From contig JBILHQ010000068.1 of the NCBI GenBank assembly GCA_044350415.1, forward strand, positions 1-25,387: 25,387 nt of DNA, read 5' to 3'. The notes below the pieces were generated by a model. It did not search any database and was not told where the DNA came from. It saw only the letters and a program-made list of their open reading frames with translations. The position numbers and the translations under genes were made by a program. Numbering within the stretch: position 1 is the first letter of the stretch; each line of letters opens with the position of its first letter. Below, in pieces: positions 15,760-23,308 of this stretch. The stretch is from M3007 sp044350415. GTDB taxonomy: Bacteria > Bacteroidota > Bacteroidia > Chitinophagales > Saprospiraceae.

Positions 15760-15773
15760 ACCACTCACCACTA
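15760..15773. repeat. Right inverted repeat of the IVP cassette
   Basis: ACCACTCACCACTA is the exact complement of 15251-15264. A second degenerate unit (CGCTCACCATTA) follows up to 15795, touching the stop of the fucose dehydrogenase gene. Confidence 0.7.
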
Positions 15774-15791
15774 AACACTAACCGCTCACCA

Positions 15792-16571
15792 TTAAAGTCG
15801 CCGATCAAGGTGCGTATATCCACCATCCACATGAATCAATTGGCCGGTGGTATGCGAAGAGCGCGCAGACAACAAAAAGACTACCATGGAGGCTATTTCT
15901 TCGGCGGTAGTCATGCGCTGGCCGAGTGGAATGCGGTCTTCGATTTCTTTGCGTTGGGCTGCCGGATCGGGCAAAGTATTGATCCATTTGGCATAAAGCG
16001 GTGTCCAGCATTCGGCCACAATCACGGCATTGACCCGGATACCAAAAGGCAACAACTCGACGGCCCATTCCCGGGTAAGGGCATTGCGCCCACCATTGGC
16101 CGCAGCATAGGCAGAGGTATTGCCCTGTCCGGTTTCAGCCGTCTTAGAGCCGATATTGACAATCGCCCCGCCCGATATTTTCAGGGCAGGAAGTGCATGG
16201 TGCGCCATCAGGTAATAATGGACCAGATTACTGTGCAAGGACTTCATAAAACGCTCATAATCACCTGACTCCAGTCCGACGCCATCATTGACACCTGCGT
16301 TATTGACTAATCCGTCAATACGGCCAAACCGGGCCATAACCTGTTCGATGGCCATCTGACAATCATAAGGCACTGATAGTTCGGCTGTGATACTTGCTGC
16401 CTGGCCGCCTGTTGACCGGATTTCGGCAACAGTCGCCTCGTTGTCGGCAGTATTCCTGCCAACGATGATCGCCACAGCACCTTCAGCCGCTAATACCCGG
16501 CAAATCCCCTCCCCTATTCCTTTGGCGCCGCCAGTGACGATTACAATTTTGTCTTTTAATCCGAGATCCAT
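15792..16571 (-). CDS. Probable L-fucose dehydrogenase (SDR family), catalytic Lys replaced
   Basis: 259 residues starting MDLGLKDKIVIVTGG; this start is one base after the preceding stop and matches relatives, while the ORF extends much further upstream inside the lactonase gene. Rossmann motif TGGAKGIG at 13-20, LVNNAG at 88-93. The pattern VNDGVGL, SNLVHYYLMAHHALP, SKTAETGQGNTS, LTREWAVELLPFGIRVNAV and the end DGGYTHLDR matches the L-fucose dehydrogenase described from Burkholderia multivorans. It would oxidise L-fucose to L-fucono-lactone with NAD(P)+. Odd point: S142 and Y155 are present, but the usual YxxxK is YAAAN, with Asn159 (codon AAT) in place of the catalytic Lys. Last gene of the operon. 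Confidence 0.85.
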   Translation of the reverse strand: MDLGLKDKIVIVTGGAKGIGEGICRVLAAEGAVAIIVGRNTADNEATVAEIRSTGGQAASITAELSVPYDCQMAIEQVMARFGRIDGLVNNAGVNDGVGLESGDYERFMKSLHSNLVHYYLMAHHALPALKISGGAIVNIGSKTAETGQGNTSAYAAANGGRNALTREWAVELLPFGIRVNAVIVAECWTPLYAKWINTLPDPAAQRKEIEDRIPLGQRMTTAEEIASMVVFLLSARSSHTTGQLIHVDGGYTHLDRRL

Positions 16572-16572
16572 A

Positions 16573-17406
16573 TTATAATTGATAAAATGCAGCAGTATTG
16601 CCACCCAGCAATGCAGCTCGTTCAGAAGGAGAAAGTGGCTCGATCCATGATTGAAAAACAGCCAATTGGCGGTCATAATCGGCCGCAAGCAGGCAAACCG
16701 GCCAGTCGGAACCATAACAGACGCGCTGTGGCCCAAAAGCCTCCAGCACCGTTTCCATATACGGCCATAAGTGATCAGGTTGCCACGATTGCCAATTGGC
16801 TTCCGTAACCATACCCGATATTTTACAATAGACATTTTCAAACCGGGCAATACGGCGCATGTCCTTTGCCCACTGTTGGATAAGTCCTTTTTGGATATAG
16901 GGTTTTGCTAAGTGATCGATGATAAAAGGCTGTTGGTCATTTTTTTTCAGCAAAGTATGTACAGCCTTTAAATGCCTGGGAAATACCAGGATATCATAGG
17001 TGAATCCTTTTGCTTTAAGGGCTGTTATCCCTTTCAAAAAAGCAGGCTGCAACATAAACTCAGGTGCCTGGCCTTGCAAAATATGCCGAAAACCACGCAG
17101 TTTTTGAAAGCCGGAAAAATATTCCAGCCTTTCGGGCAAATCATCCGAACACAGATCAACCCAGCCCACCACGCCGCGAATAAAGGCATGTTCTTCGGCA
17201 AGGCTGAGTAAAAAATGGGTTTCCGCCTCCGACTGGTCGGCCTGCACCGCCACACAACCATCTATCCCATTTTTTTGCAACAACGGTGCCAGGTCATCGG
17301 GCATAAAATCGCGCTGCAAAACGGCCATGTCATCGGAAATCCAGGCGTCCCGCACAGGATCAAACTGCCAGAAATGCTGGTGTGCATCTATCGTCGCTGT
17401 GCCCAT
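16573..17406 (-). CDS. Probable L-fuconolactonase (amidohydrolase-2 family)
   Basis: 277 residues starting MGTATIDAHQHFWQFDP. The ATG at 17406 fits relatives that begin just before DAHQHFW; a GTG at 17412, overlapping the stop of the upstream gene, is possible and adds two residues. Features of the COG3618 lactonase group: DAHQHFWQFDP near residue 7 (metal-binding H9 and H11), GCVAVQADQSEAET, VGWVDLCSDDL, LRGFRHILQG, PFIIDHLAKP, and VCYGSDWPVCLLAADYD with the metal-site Asp. It hydrolyses the lactone made by the fucose dehydrogenase to L-fuconate. The next gene begins one base after its stop, so the two are translated together. Confidence 0.88.
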   Translation of the reverse strand: MGTATIDAHQHFWQFDPVRDAWISDDMAVLQRDFMPDDLAPLLQKNGIDGCVAVQADQSEAETHFLLSLAEEHAFIRGVVGWVDLCSDDLPERLEYFSGFQKLRGFRHILQGQAPEFMLQPAFLKGITALKAKGFTYDILVFPRHLKAVHTLLKKNDQQPFIIDHLAKPYIQKGLIQQWAKDMRRIARFENVYCKISGMVTEANWQSWQPDHLWPYMETVLEAFGPQRVCYGSDWPVCLLAADYDRQLAVFQSWIEPLSPSERAALLGGNTAAFYQL

Positions 17407-17411
17407 GTCCA

Positions 17412-18182
17412 CTAATTATTCAATTTAATAAACCCGCCGTCAATCGGAAAATCGCAGCCCGTGACAAATCCGGCCTCATCTGAGCAGAGATACAATGCCA
17501 GTGCGGCAATTTCTGAAGGTTGCCCCATCCGGCCAATGGGTTGGGTTTTGGAAAGTTTTTCGAACATTTCGGCTTCGTTGCCGGGATAGTTTTTGGTTAA
17601 AAAACCATCGACAAAAGGCGTGTGAACCCTTGCCGGAGAAACGCAGTTGCACCTGATTTTTTGTCCGACATAATCCTTCGCGACCGACAGTGTCATGGCT
17701 GCCACCGCACCTTTACTCATCGAATAGGCGAACCGGTCGGGAATACCCACAGATGCGACAATAGAAGCCATATTGAGAATGGCACCGCCGCCCGATTGGC
17801 GCAGGAGCGGAACCCCCGCGTGCAGGCAATTGTATACGCCTTTCACATTGACTGCTATGATGCGGTCCATATCGGCCTCCGTGGTACTTTCTACCGTGCC
17901 GACATGAGCGACACCGGCATTGTTGACCAAGATATCGAGCCGGGTAAGGCTGCTGAATACCGCGCGTACATCGTCCTGGTTAGCGACATTGCACGAGCGA
18001 AACTGCGCTTTACCGCCCGCAGCCTGAATAGCGGCCACCGTTTCCTGTCCATTTTTTTCGTCCAGGTCGACCACGATAACTTCAGCGCCTTGTTGGGCAA
18101 ATAATTCGGCAATGGCCCTGCCGATGCCACTTCCACCGCCTGTTACGACGGCTGTTTTATCTTGTAAAGAGAACATATTCAT
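17412..18182 (-). CDS. Probable 2-keto-3-deoxy-L-fuconate dehydrogenase (SDR family)
   Basis: 256 residues starting MNMFSLQDKTAVVTGG. Nucleotide-binding TGGGSGIG at 14-21 with Asp39/Asp41 at the end of the second strand (VVDLDE), which favours NAD+. NNAG at 87-90; catalytic S140, Y153 and K157 (YSMSK) are complete. The C-terminal block QPIGRMGQPSEIAALALYLCSDEAGF and DFPIDGGFIKL is characteristic of the group that includes bacterial 2-keto-3-deoxy-L-fuconate dehydrogenase and animal BDH2. It oxidises the C4 hydroxyl of 2-keto-3-deoxy-L-fuconate. Starts 6 bases after the dehydratase gene and overlaps or abuts the lactonase start. Confidence 0.87.
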   Translation of the reverse strand: MNMFSLQDKTAVVTGGGSGIGRAIAELFAQQGAEVIVVDLDEKNGQETVAAIQAAGGKAQFRSCNVANQDDVRAVFSSLTRLDILVNNAGVAHVGTVESTTEADMDRIIAVNVKGVYNCLHAGVPLLRQSGGGAILNMASIVASVGIPDRFAYSMSKGAVAAMTLSVAKDYVGQKIRCNCVSPARVHTPFVDGFLTKNYPGNEAEMFEKLSKTQPIGRMGQPSEIAALALYLCSDEAGFVTGCDFPIDGGFIKLNN

Positions 18183-18188
18183 AGTAAT

Positions 18189-19832
18189 TTATAAAGAAAT
18201 ACCCCGTTTCCAGGGAATAAAATCATCCTGACCCAACCGGACGGAGGCGGGTGTAATGTCCCCGCTGGCTGCCTGAATCACGTATTCGAGAATCCGTTCC
18301 CCTGCCGCTTCGATCGTCTCCTGTCCGGCGATAATAGTTCCGGTATCAATATCGATGATATCGGGCATCCGTTGTGCCAGTTCGGTGCTGGTCGACAATT
18401 TAATCACCGGCGCAATGGGATTGCCCGTGGGCGTACCGAGTCCGGTAGTAAACAGGACAATATTGGCTCCTGCCGCCACTTCTGCCGTGGTGCTTTCTAC
18501 GTCATTACCGGGCGTACACAGCAGGGCCAGTCCGGGTTGGGTAAATTTTTCGGGATAATCCAGCACTTCCACCACTGGTGAATTGCCGCCTTTTTTGGCC
18601 GCACCTGCCGATTTGATCGCATCGGTAATCAAGCCATCTCGGATATTGCCGGGCGAGGGATTCATATCGAAACCCGATCCAATTTCCTCCGCCCGCGCGT
18701 TGTAATCCGACATCAACGTCAGGTACCGTTCGGCGAGATCGCGGTTGATACAGCGGTCGCTGAGTTCCTGTTCGACACCGCAGAGTTCGGGGAATTCCGA
18801 TAAAATCACCGCACCACCCAGCGCCACCAGCAAGTCGGAAGTATGCCCGATCGCGGGATTGGCACTGATGCCGGAAAACCCATCGGAGCCGCCACATTCC
18901 AGTCCAATACGGAGTTTGGACAGCGGAGCGGGTGCCCGTTGACTGGTATTGGCCTGGACCATACCCATAAAGGTTTGGCGAAGTGCCGCCTCCATCAGTT
19001 TGGATTCTGTGCCGTATTGTTGTTGTTCGAGGACAAACAACGGTTTATCGAATTGCGGGTCGCGTTTTAAAATTTCTTTTTGCAAAATAGCGGCTTGTGC
19101 ATGTTGGCAGCCTAAACTGAGCACAGTTGCGCCCGCCACATTGGGATGGGTAATATAGCCCGCCAACAAACCGCACAAGGTATCGGAATCATTGCGCGAA
19201 CAGCCGCAGCCACCATCGTGCAGCAGGAATTTGATGCCGTCGACATTGGGAAAAACCCTTGAGACAGTGCTGGTTGCGGTAGTCTCCAATTCTCCGGCAA
19301 CACCATCCATATCATTGCCCGACAAGTAACTTTCGGTCAATTGCTTGACAAAACCGGCATATTTAGCCGGCTGCGCATAGCCCAATTCTTTGAGCAGTGC
19401 TTCTTTCATCACTTCCAGGTTGCGGTTTTCGCAAAACACCAGCGGCACCACAATCCAGTAATTAGCCGTGCCCACATCGCCATTGGAGCGGTGATAGCCC
19501 TTAAAAGTGCGGTGTTGCCAGGCCGACACATCCGGAGGTGTCCAGGCAGTGCGGCGATCACTGACCGCCGCCGGAGCCGTGGCGTGGTGGGTATTGCCCA
19601 CCGTCAGCAGTTCTCCTTTCGCGATATGCACCGTCGTTTTTCCGACCAGTACCCCGTACATGATCACCCGGGCACCGGGGGGCATATCGGCTATGGCGAA
19701 TTTGTGTTTGGCAGCGACAGGCTCCTGAAGCGTGATGGCATTGCCGCCAAATTCAATGACCGTTCCGGCGGGTAAATGCCGCAGTGCAACGAGGACATTG
19801 TCGGAGGGATGGATTTGTAAAAATGAGTGCAT
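18189..19832 (-). CDS. UxaA/GarD-family sugar acid dehydratase, probable L-fuconate dehydratase
   Basis: 547 residues, first gene of the operon. Residues 1-83 are an SAF domain (LQIHPSDNVLVALRHLPAGT, then ADMPPGARVIMYG and GELLTVGNTHHA). The rest is the UxaA/altronate hydrolase catalytic region: GYHRSNGDVGTANYWIV, HDGGCGCSRNDSDTLCGLLA, LSLGCQHAQ, GLECGGSDGFSG, GFDMNPSPGNIRDGLITD, LLCTPGNDVESTT, LFTTGLGTPTGNPIAPVIK, and the usual end DDFIPWKRGISL. The family dehydrates sugar acids such as altronate and galactarate with a metal centre. In this context the substrate is most likely L-fuconate, replacing the enolase-superfamily enzyme used in other bacteria. Residue motifs alone would equally allow altronate. 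Confidence 0.85.
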   Translation of the reverse strand: MHSFLQIHPSDNVLVALRHLPAGTVIEFGGNAITLQEPVAAKHKFAIADMPPGARVIMYGVLVGKTTVHIAKGELLTVGNTHHATAPAAVSDRRTAWTPPDVSAWQHRTFKGYHRSNGDVGTANYWIVVPLVFCENRNLEVMKEALLKELGYAQPAKYAGFVKQLTESYLSGNDMDGVAGELETTATSTVSRVFPNVDGIKFLLHDGGCGCSRNDSDTLCGLLAGYITHPNVAGATVLSLGCQHAQAAILQKEILKRDPQFDKPLFVLEQQQYGTESKLMEAALRQTFMGMVQANTSQRAPAPLSKLRIGLECGGSDGFSGISANPAIGHTSDLLVALGGAVILSEFPELCGVEQELSDRCINRDLAERYLTLMSDYNARAEEIGSGFDMNPSPGNIRDGLITDAIKSAGAAKKGGNSPVVEVLDYPEKFTQPGLALLCTPGNDVESTTAEVAAGANIVLFTTGLGTPTGNPIAPVIKLSTSTELAQRMPDIIDIDTGTIIAGQETIEAAGERILEYVIQAASGDITPASVRLGQDDFIPWKRGISL

Positions 19833-19865
19833 AGGGGTGGTTAGTTCCAGAACTTAAATGAGGCT

Positions 19866-19873
19866 CAAATGTA
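19866..19873 (-). promoter_or_regulatory. Probable -7 element of the fucose operon
   Basis: The minus strand reads TACATTTG, 33 bases before the ATG at 19832. The -33 region has no TTTG. The following bases give TACATTTGAGCC, the same 12-mer as upstream of the hexosaminidase gene. Nothing else was recognised in 19874-20047. Confidence 0.55.
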
Positions 19874-20047
19874 GCACGATAGCGGACCTTTTTGAATAAA
19901 ATGGGCGTAGAATATTGTGAATAAAAGTGCCCCCCAAAACACCTACCGCTTTTAAAAATTTGTTAAAATCAAATTCCTTCCAACCATCCAGCGCCCACTG
20001 TCGTCATTCAATTATTACTACATTACATTCTAAACTACACCCTCATT

Positions 20048-21031
20048 ATGAAACGATGCTTTCTGATTGCTCCATTTTTCCTGGCCACTGTTGCCATCTT
20101 CGCACAAATCCCTGTTGCACTTGACCGAATGGAAGGTCGCTGGATTTCCGGCAACACCATTTCGGAATGGACTTTCACCGATGATTACGCCCTCAACAAC
20201 CGCACTTTTCAGGTGTCGAAAGGAGACACATCTGAAATCAGCAGCGTGTATATCCGGGCCGACAAAAGTGGCACTACCACTCTTACTTATATTACGCCAC
20301 ACGGCGACAACTACCAGTTCCGGTTAGCGGTGGCGGATGTGTACGGATCGACCTGGCGGAATGTGCAGGAAGATGGATTACCTACTTGTCTGCGAATAGA
20401 GCGGAGTGGCCCCAGCATGTATACCTGGGCGGGTTTGGGAGAAACCATGGAATTTAAGCGGGAGAAAGAAGGGCACGTTCGGTTCAAACTAGGTGCGTTA
20501 ATAGGCGTGAACAGCAGTATTTTCCCTAAAAGACCTTACGTCGACAAAGAGCATGGCCCGATGGCGGGTTTTGAGTCAGCCCTGTCCCTGCATATTTCCC
20601 GCACGAATTCACCCTTTGGGGTGAACTTAGAAACAGGATATATGCAACTGAATAACACAGTAGAACGTACGGTACAGGGCAACAATCTTCAATCTTACAC
20701 CTACAAAGGCGAAGAACAGACCACTACGACGTATGCCGGCATTATTCCGGAAGGCAGGTTTGGCAAAAAAGAGCAGTTCCTGTTCTCAACCGGTCTTATG
20801 ATGACTTTCGCGCCCAAAAGAACATTTCAGGGCGATTTTATCAACAACAGTCCGCCTTCCCAGGAAGCTAACCTGCTGCCTGCCGCTACGACCCCACTCA
20901 AAAGCCAACTTGGCCTTGTCTTAGGGTTCGGCTATCAGCCAGGGTTGAAAATCGCCAATATCAAACCTGTTTTTTATTGCAGGATGGTATATAAAACGGC
21001 TGTTTCAGCAGGTATGAAGATTACTTTTTGA
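20048..21031 (+). CDS. DUF6265-like domain fused to an outer-membrane beta-barrel
   Basis: 327 residues with a signal peptide (MKRCFLIAPFFLATVAIFAQ). Residues about 25-145 resemble the DUF6265/lipocalin-like fold: LDRMEGRWISGNTISEWTF, a SKGDTSEISSVYIR strand and YITPHGDNYQFRL. From about residue 155 the sequence becomes a run of alternating strands, HVRFKLGALIGVNSS, SALSLHISRTN, PFGVNLETGYMQLNN, ending KTAVSAGMKITF with a terminal Phe, as for BAM-inserted barrels of the PorT/OMP_b-brl_2 type. So the predicted place is the outer membrane, with the N-terminal domain in the periplasm. Function unknown. It is divergent from the fucose operon and convergent with the cytochrome-like gene, so it stands alone. 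Confidence 0.75.
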   Translation: MKRCFLIAPFFLATVAIFAQIPVALDRMEGRWISGNTISEWTFTDDYALNNRTFQVSKGDTSEISSVYIRADKSGTTTLTYITPHGDNYQFRLAVADVYGSTWRNVQEDGLPTCLRIERSGPSMYTWAGLGETMEFKREKEGHVRFKLGALIGVNSSIFPKRPYVDKEHGPMAGFESALSLHISRTNSPFGVNLETGYMQLNNTVERTVQGNNLQSYTYKGEEQTTTTYAGIIPEGRFGKKEQFLFSTGLMMTFAPKRTFQGDFINNSPPSQEANLLPAATTPLKSQLGLVLGFGYQPGLKIANIKPVFYCRMVYKTAVSAGMKITF

Positions 21032-21036
21032 TTTAC

Positions 21037-21145
21037 GATTTACGATTGATTCGATTTACAATTCATATAAGATCCTGGCATACTTCCTGAGCGATAGAAA
21101 AAGCCGGAATCTTGTATGAATCGTAAATCGAATCAATCGTAAATC
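21037..21145. repeat. Long inverted repeat between convergent genes
   Basis: 37-base arms 21037-21073 and 21109-21145 (GATTTACGATTGATTCGATT...) are complementary with two mismatches, loop 35 bases. It begins six bases after the stop at 21031 and ends seven bases before the stop at 21152. No T tract follows on either strand, so it may be a repeat element serving as a bidirectional terminator. The sequence itself is built from ATTTACGATT-type units, with one extra unit on the left. Confidence 0.8.
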
Positions 21146-21151
21146 AAAAAG

Positions 21152-22726
21152 CTATTCTTTCACTATTTTATAACTCAGCACTTTCCCTTCGTGCTCAATG
21201 CGCAATGTATACAAACCCGCAGCAAGGGACGCTGTGGAAATACGCGCCCGCTCCAGATCGCGTTCGCGCCATTGCCGCTGGATACGGCCGCTCATATCTA
21301 CAATAGACAAATCAGATATCCCTTGCAGGGCCGTGCCTGTCCGAATATCTAATATGTCCGTCACAGGGTTAGGGCCGATGCTGAACGACCCGTCGTTTGG
21401 AATCGCCACCACTGGAACCGCCAATAATGAACTATCCAGGATGATATTTTCATCGCCTGCCTGCCATACTGCGATGGTGGCAAAAAGATACAGCATCTCA
21501 TCTGTCGTCTTTTCGCCCCACCAAACATCTATTGGTGGATCGTTCGGGTTGTGGGGATTGTTCGAGGTATTATCGTACCACACTTCCGCCCGGCACCGGC
21601 GATTGGTATTGAGTTTGATAGGCTTCTGGAGGGTATAGGTGGATTGCCAGTAAAAATCCCATTTAGGAACGTCGATCAAAGGAATGGTATCTGTAAAGCC
21701 AGGGCGGTAAGAATACGCTTTAAATGACTTCCCATACACGTGGGCGTGGGGAGTCAATGAAAATACAGACAAGGCGACGGGGGCAAGATCGGAAACCTTG
21801 AGTTCGCCAATGAGCTGATGCTCCGTATTCGCAGGTATTTTAAACGGCGGATTAATCAGCCCGAAAGAATTGTCGGCGGCTACCAAGGCTCCGTAATACA
21901 GTTCCCTCGGATTATTGCCGGTCAGTTTGATGTTGATGGTGGAGCCTGGGTCGGTTTGGTTAATATGACCTGGTGCAAAGTGAATTTCAAAAACAAAATA
22001 GCCATTGGCGGGAATACGATAACCGAATTGCGCTGGCAGTTTGATAGGCGTGCCGCCGGGCGTCCATTCGCCGATAAGGGTCGCCTGGGGGGTCACATTA
22101 CCCACCATCCCGTTCGTGGAGAACCCCGGACCGGGATCAGCCTGGTCGCGCAACAGCGGTTCGTTGGTCGGGTCGGTGTACAACACGATATGGTGAATAA
22201 TCGCATCATTGCCCGGAATAATTTCTATTTCATTAAAAAATTTATCCTGGGTTACGTCTGTAGGGAGGACAAAAGCTCGATAAATATCCGACGCGCTGAA
22301 TACGGTAAATTGGGGAGTGGTCAACTGTATATCCACCGAAGTGAGTTGACTGCCATTTTGAAAATTGGGCAACGGCGGGGCTTGAGCGATATCGCCCGGC
22401 AGTTGGCCCCCGTTTACCCAGGCAGCGATAGTCTGTATCTCATTGTCGCTCAGGTAATTTTCATTTTTAAAATGGCGGTAAGCAGGATTTGCGCGCCATG
22501 GTGGCATCAACCGGGTTTCGACAGCAGCCAATACCGCATCAGCGTTGGCTTTGGCATCGGTCCAGGTTTCCAGTGCGAAACTCCCCACACCACCTGCCCG
22601 GTGACAAGTGACACAATGATCGTAAAGAATCGGGGCGACATCTGCGGCCCAGTTGACTTGGGCCTGAGCCTGTGCGGTAAACAATCCGCAGCAAAGCAGG
22701 GCACCTAATAATTGTTTTTGCTTCAT
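21152..22726 (-). CDS. T9SS-sorted c-type cytochrome / copper type II monooxygenase-like protein
   Basis: 524 residues from MKQKQLLGALLCCG; the upstream extension reads into the hairpin repeat and is not protein-like. Signal peptide to about residue 22. Residues 24-105 are a cytochrome c domain with heme motif C38-V-T-C41-H42 and a likely axial Met74 in RLMPPW. Residues about 130-420 have the histidines of the copper type II ascorbate-dependent monooxygenase (PHM) fold: HH178-179 in AIIHHIVLY, H249 in FEIHFAPG, HAH327-329 in TPHAHVYG, and M411 in TTDEM. Residues about 446-524 form a T9SS type A sorting domain (IGPNPVTDILDI, SIVDMSGR, AAGLYTLRIEHEGK). It should be exported, passed through T9SS and held at or released from the surface. 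Substrate unknown. Confidence 0.85.
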   Translation of the reverse strand: MKQKQLLGALLCCGLFTAQAQAQVNWAADVAPILYDHCVTCHRAGGVGSFALETWTDAKANADAVLAAVETRLMPPWRANPAYRHFKNENYLSDNEIQTIAAWVNGGQLPGDIAQAPPLPNFQNGSQLTSVDIQLTTPQFTVFSASDIYRAFVLPTDVTQDKFFNEIEIIPGNDAIIHHIVLYTDPTNEPLLRDQADPGPGFSTNGMVGNVTPQATLIGEWTPGGTPIKLPAQFGYRIPANGYFVFEIHFAPGHINQTDPGSTINIKLTGNNPRELYYGALVAADNSFGLINPPFKIPANTEHQLIGELKVSDLAPVALSVFSLTPHAHVYGKSFKAYSYRPGFTDTIPLIDVPKWDFYWQSTYTLQKPIKLNTNRRCRAEVWYDNTSNNPHNPNDPPIDVWWGEKTTDEMLYLFATIAVWQAGDENIILDSSLLAVPVVAIPNDGSFSIGPNPVTDILDIRTGTALQGISDLSIVDMSGRIQRQWRERDLERARISTASLAAGLYTLRIEHEGKVLSYKIVKE

Positions 22727-22764
22727 GGATGAAGATTTTATAATAAGATAAAGGAGGATAAACA

Positions 22765-22926
22765 AGATTTGTTGCGGTGGGAGCGGCCAAGCCATGAAAT
22801 TAGAGATTTTTTACCTGATTGAGGCTTATTTTCGGGGTCGTAGCATCGCTACGGACCCGAAAATAAGCCTCAATCAGGTAAAAAAGATCAATTTCTGGCT
22901 GGATGGTCTCCCACCGCAACAAATCT
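22765..22926. repeat. Nested palindromic element, GTTGCGGTGG hairpin copy 2
   Basis: Outer arms of 19 bases, 22765-22783 (AGATTTGTTGCGGTGGGAG) and 22908-22926, are exact complements. Inside, 30-base arms 22807-22836 and 22856-22885 (TTTTTTACCTGATTGAGGCT...) are also exact complements, followed by CGTAGC/GCTACG around an ATC loop. The spacer sequences between the two also pair imperfectly (AAGCCATGAAATT with AATTTCTGGCT). The element lies upstream of the cytochrome-like gene on the minus strand. By comparison with 24997-25038 it looks like the same hairpin with about 112 bases inserted in the loop. Confidence 0.9.
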
Positions 22927-23139
22927 CTTATCAGTGACACGCTGGTTGGCTTTTACCCTGAAGACAACAAGGCACAAATCTACAGCACAAACTCCTTAAA
23001 CCTACACTCAGGGTTGTTCGGGTTTATAAAGCCGAACAACAAAAGCACTGAACACGAAATCTGGCCGGTTCAATCATTCAGTACCCTCATTCAGGAAAAA
23101 GGCCTGCCCCAATTGAATGATATAGTATTTATTTGCTAA
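22903..23139 (+). other. Possible gene fragment next to the nested palindrome
   Basis: An open frame of 78 codons overlaps the right arm of the palindrome and then reads LVGFYPEDNKAQIYSTNSL and LQEKG-like LIQEKGLPQLNDIVF before a stop at 23139. The part after 22927 has protein-like composition but no family I recognise, no signal, and no ribosome-binding site. It may be the 3' end of a gene cut by the repeat element. The ATG at 22903 lies in the repeat, so a real start is doubtful. Confidence 0.25.
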
Positions 23140-23184
23140 AGTTTAACGACATCAGCCTCCACAACCAAACTACTGGACGATTTC

Positions 23185-23230
23185 AAATCTGTGTAAAATC
23201 TGCGCAAAAAATCTGTGTAAAATCTGTGCG
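23185..23230. repeat. 24-bp-period tandem repeat plus C8 run
   Basis: AAATCTGTGTAAAATCTG is present at 23185 and 23209, each followed by CGCA or TGCG. A run of eight C follows directly at 23231-23238. It lies 79 bases upstream of the 23309 gene. The remaining sequence from 23140 to 23308 shows nothing else and no TAnnTTTG promoter. Confidence 0.7.
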
Positions 23231-23308
23231 CCCCCCCCTCTGACCACTGCAAAAAACAAAATCGACTACTCGTGCCGGAGGCACTATTCACATCAATGAA
23301 TATTCATT

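Noticed and set aside
15792..16850. 352-residue version of the fucose dehydrogenase
   Set aside because: The extra 93 residues run inside the lactonase gene and are not protein-like; the start at 16571 gives a normal SDR length.
21818..22708. 296-codon plus frame opposite the cytochrome-like gene
   Set aside because: The minus frame has heme, copper and sorting motifs; the plus frame is the antisense shadow.
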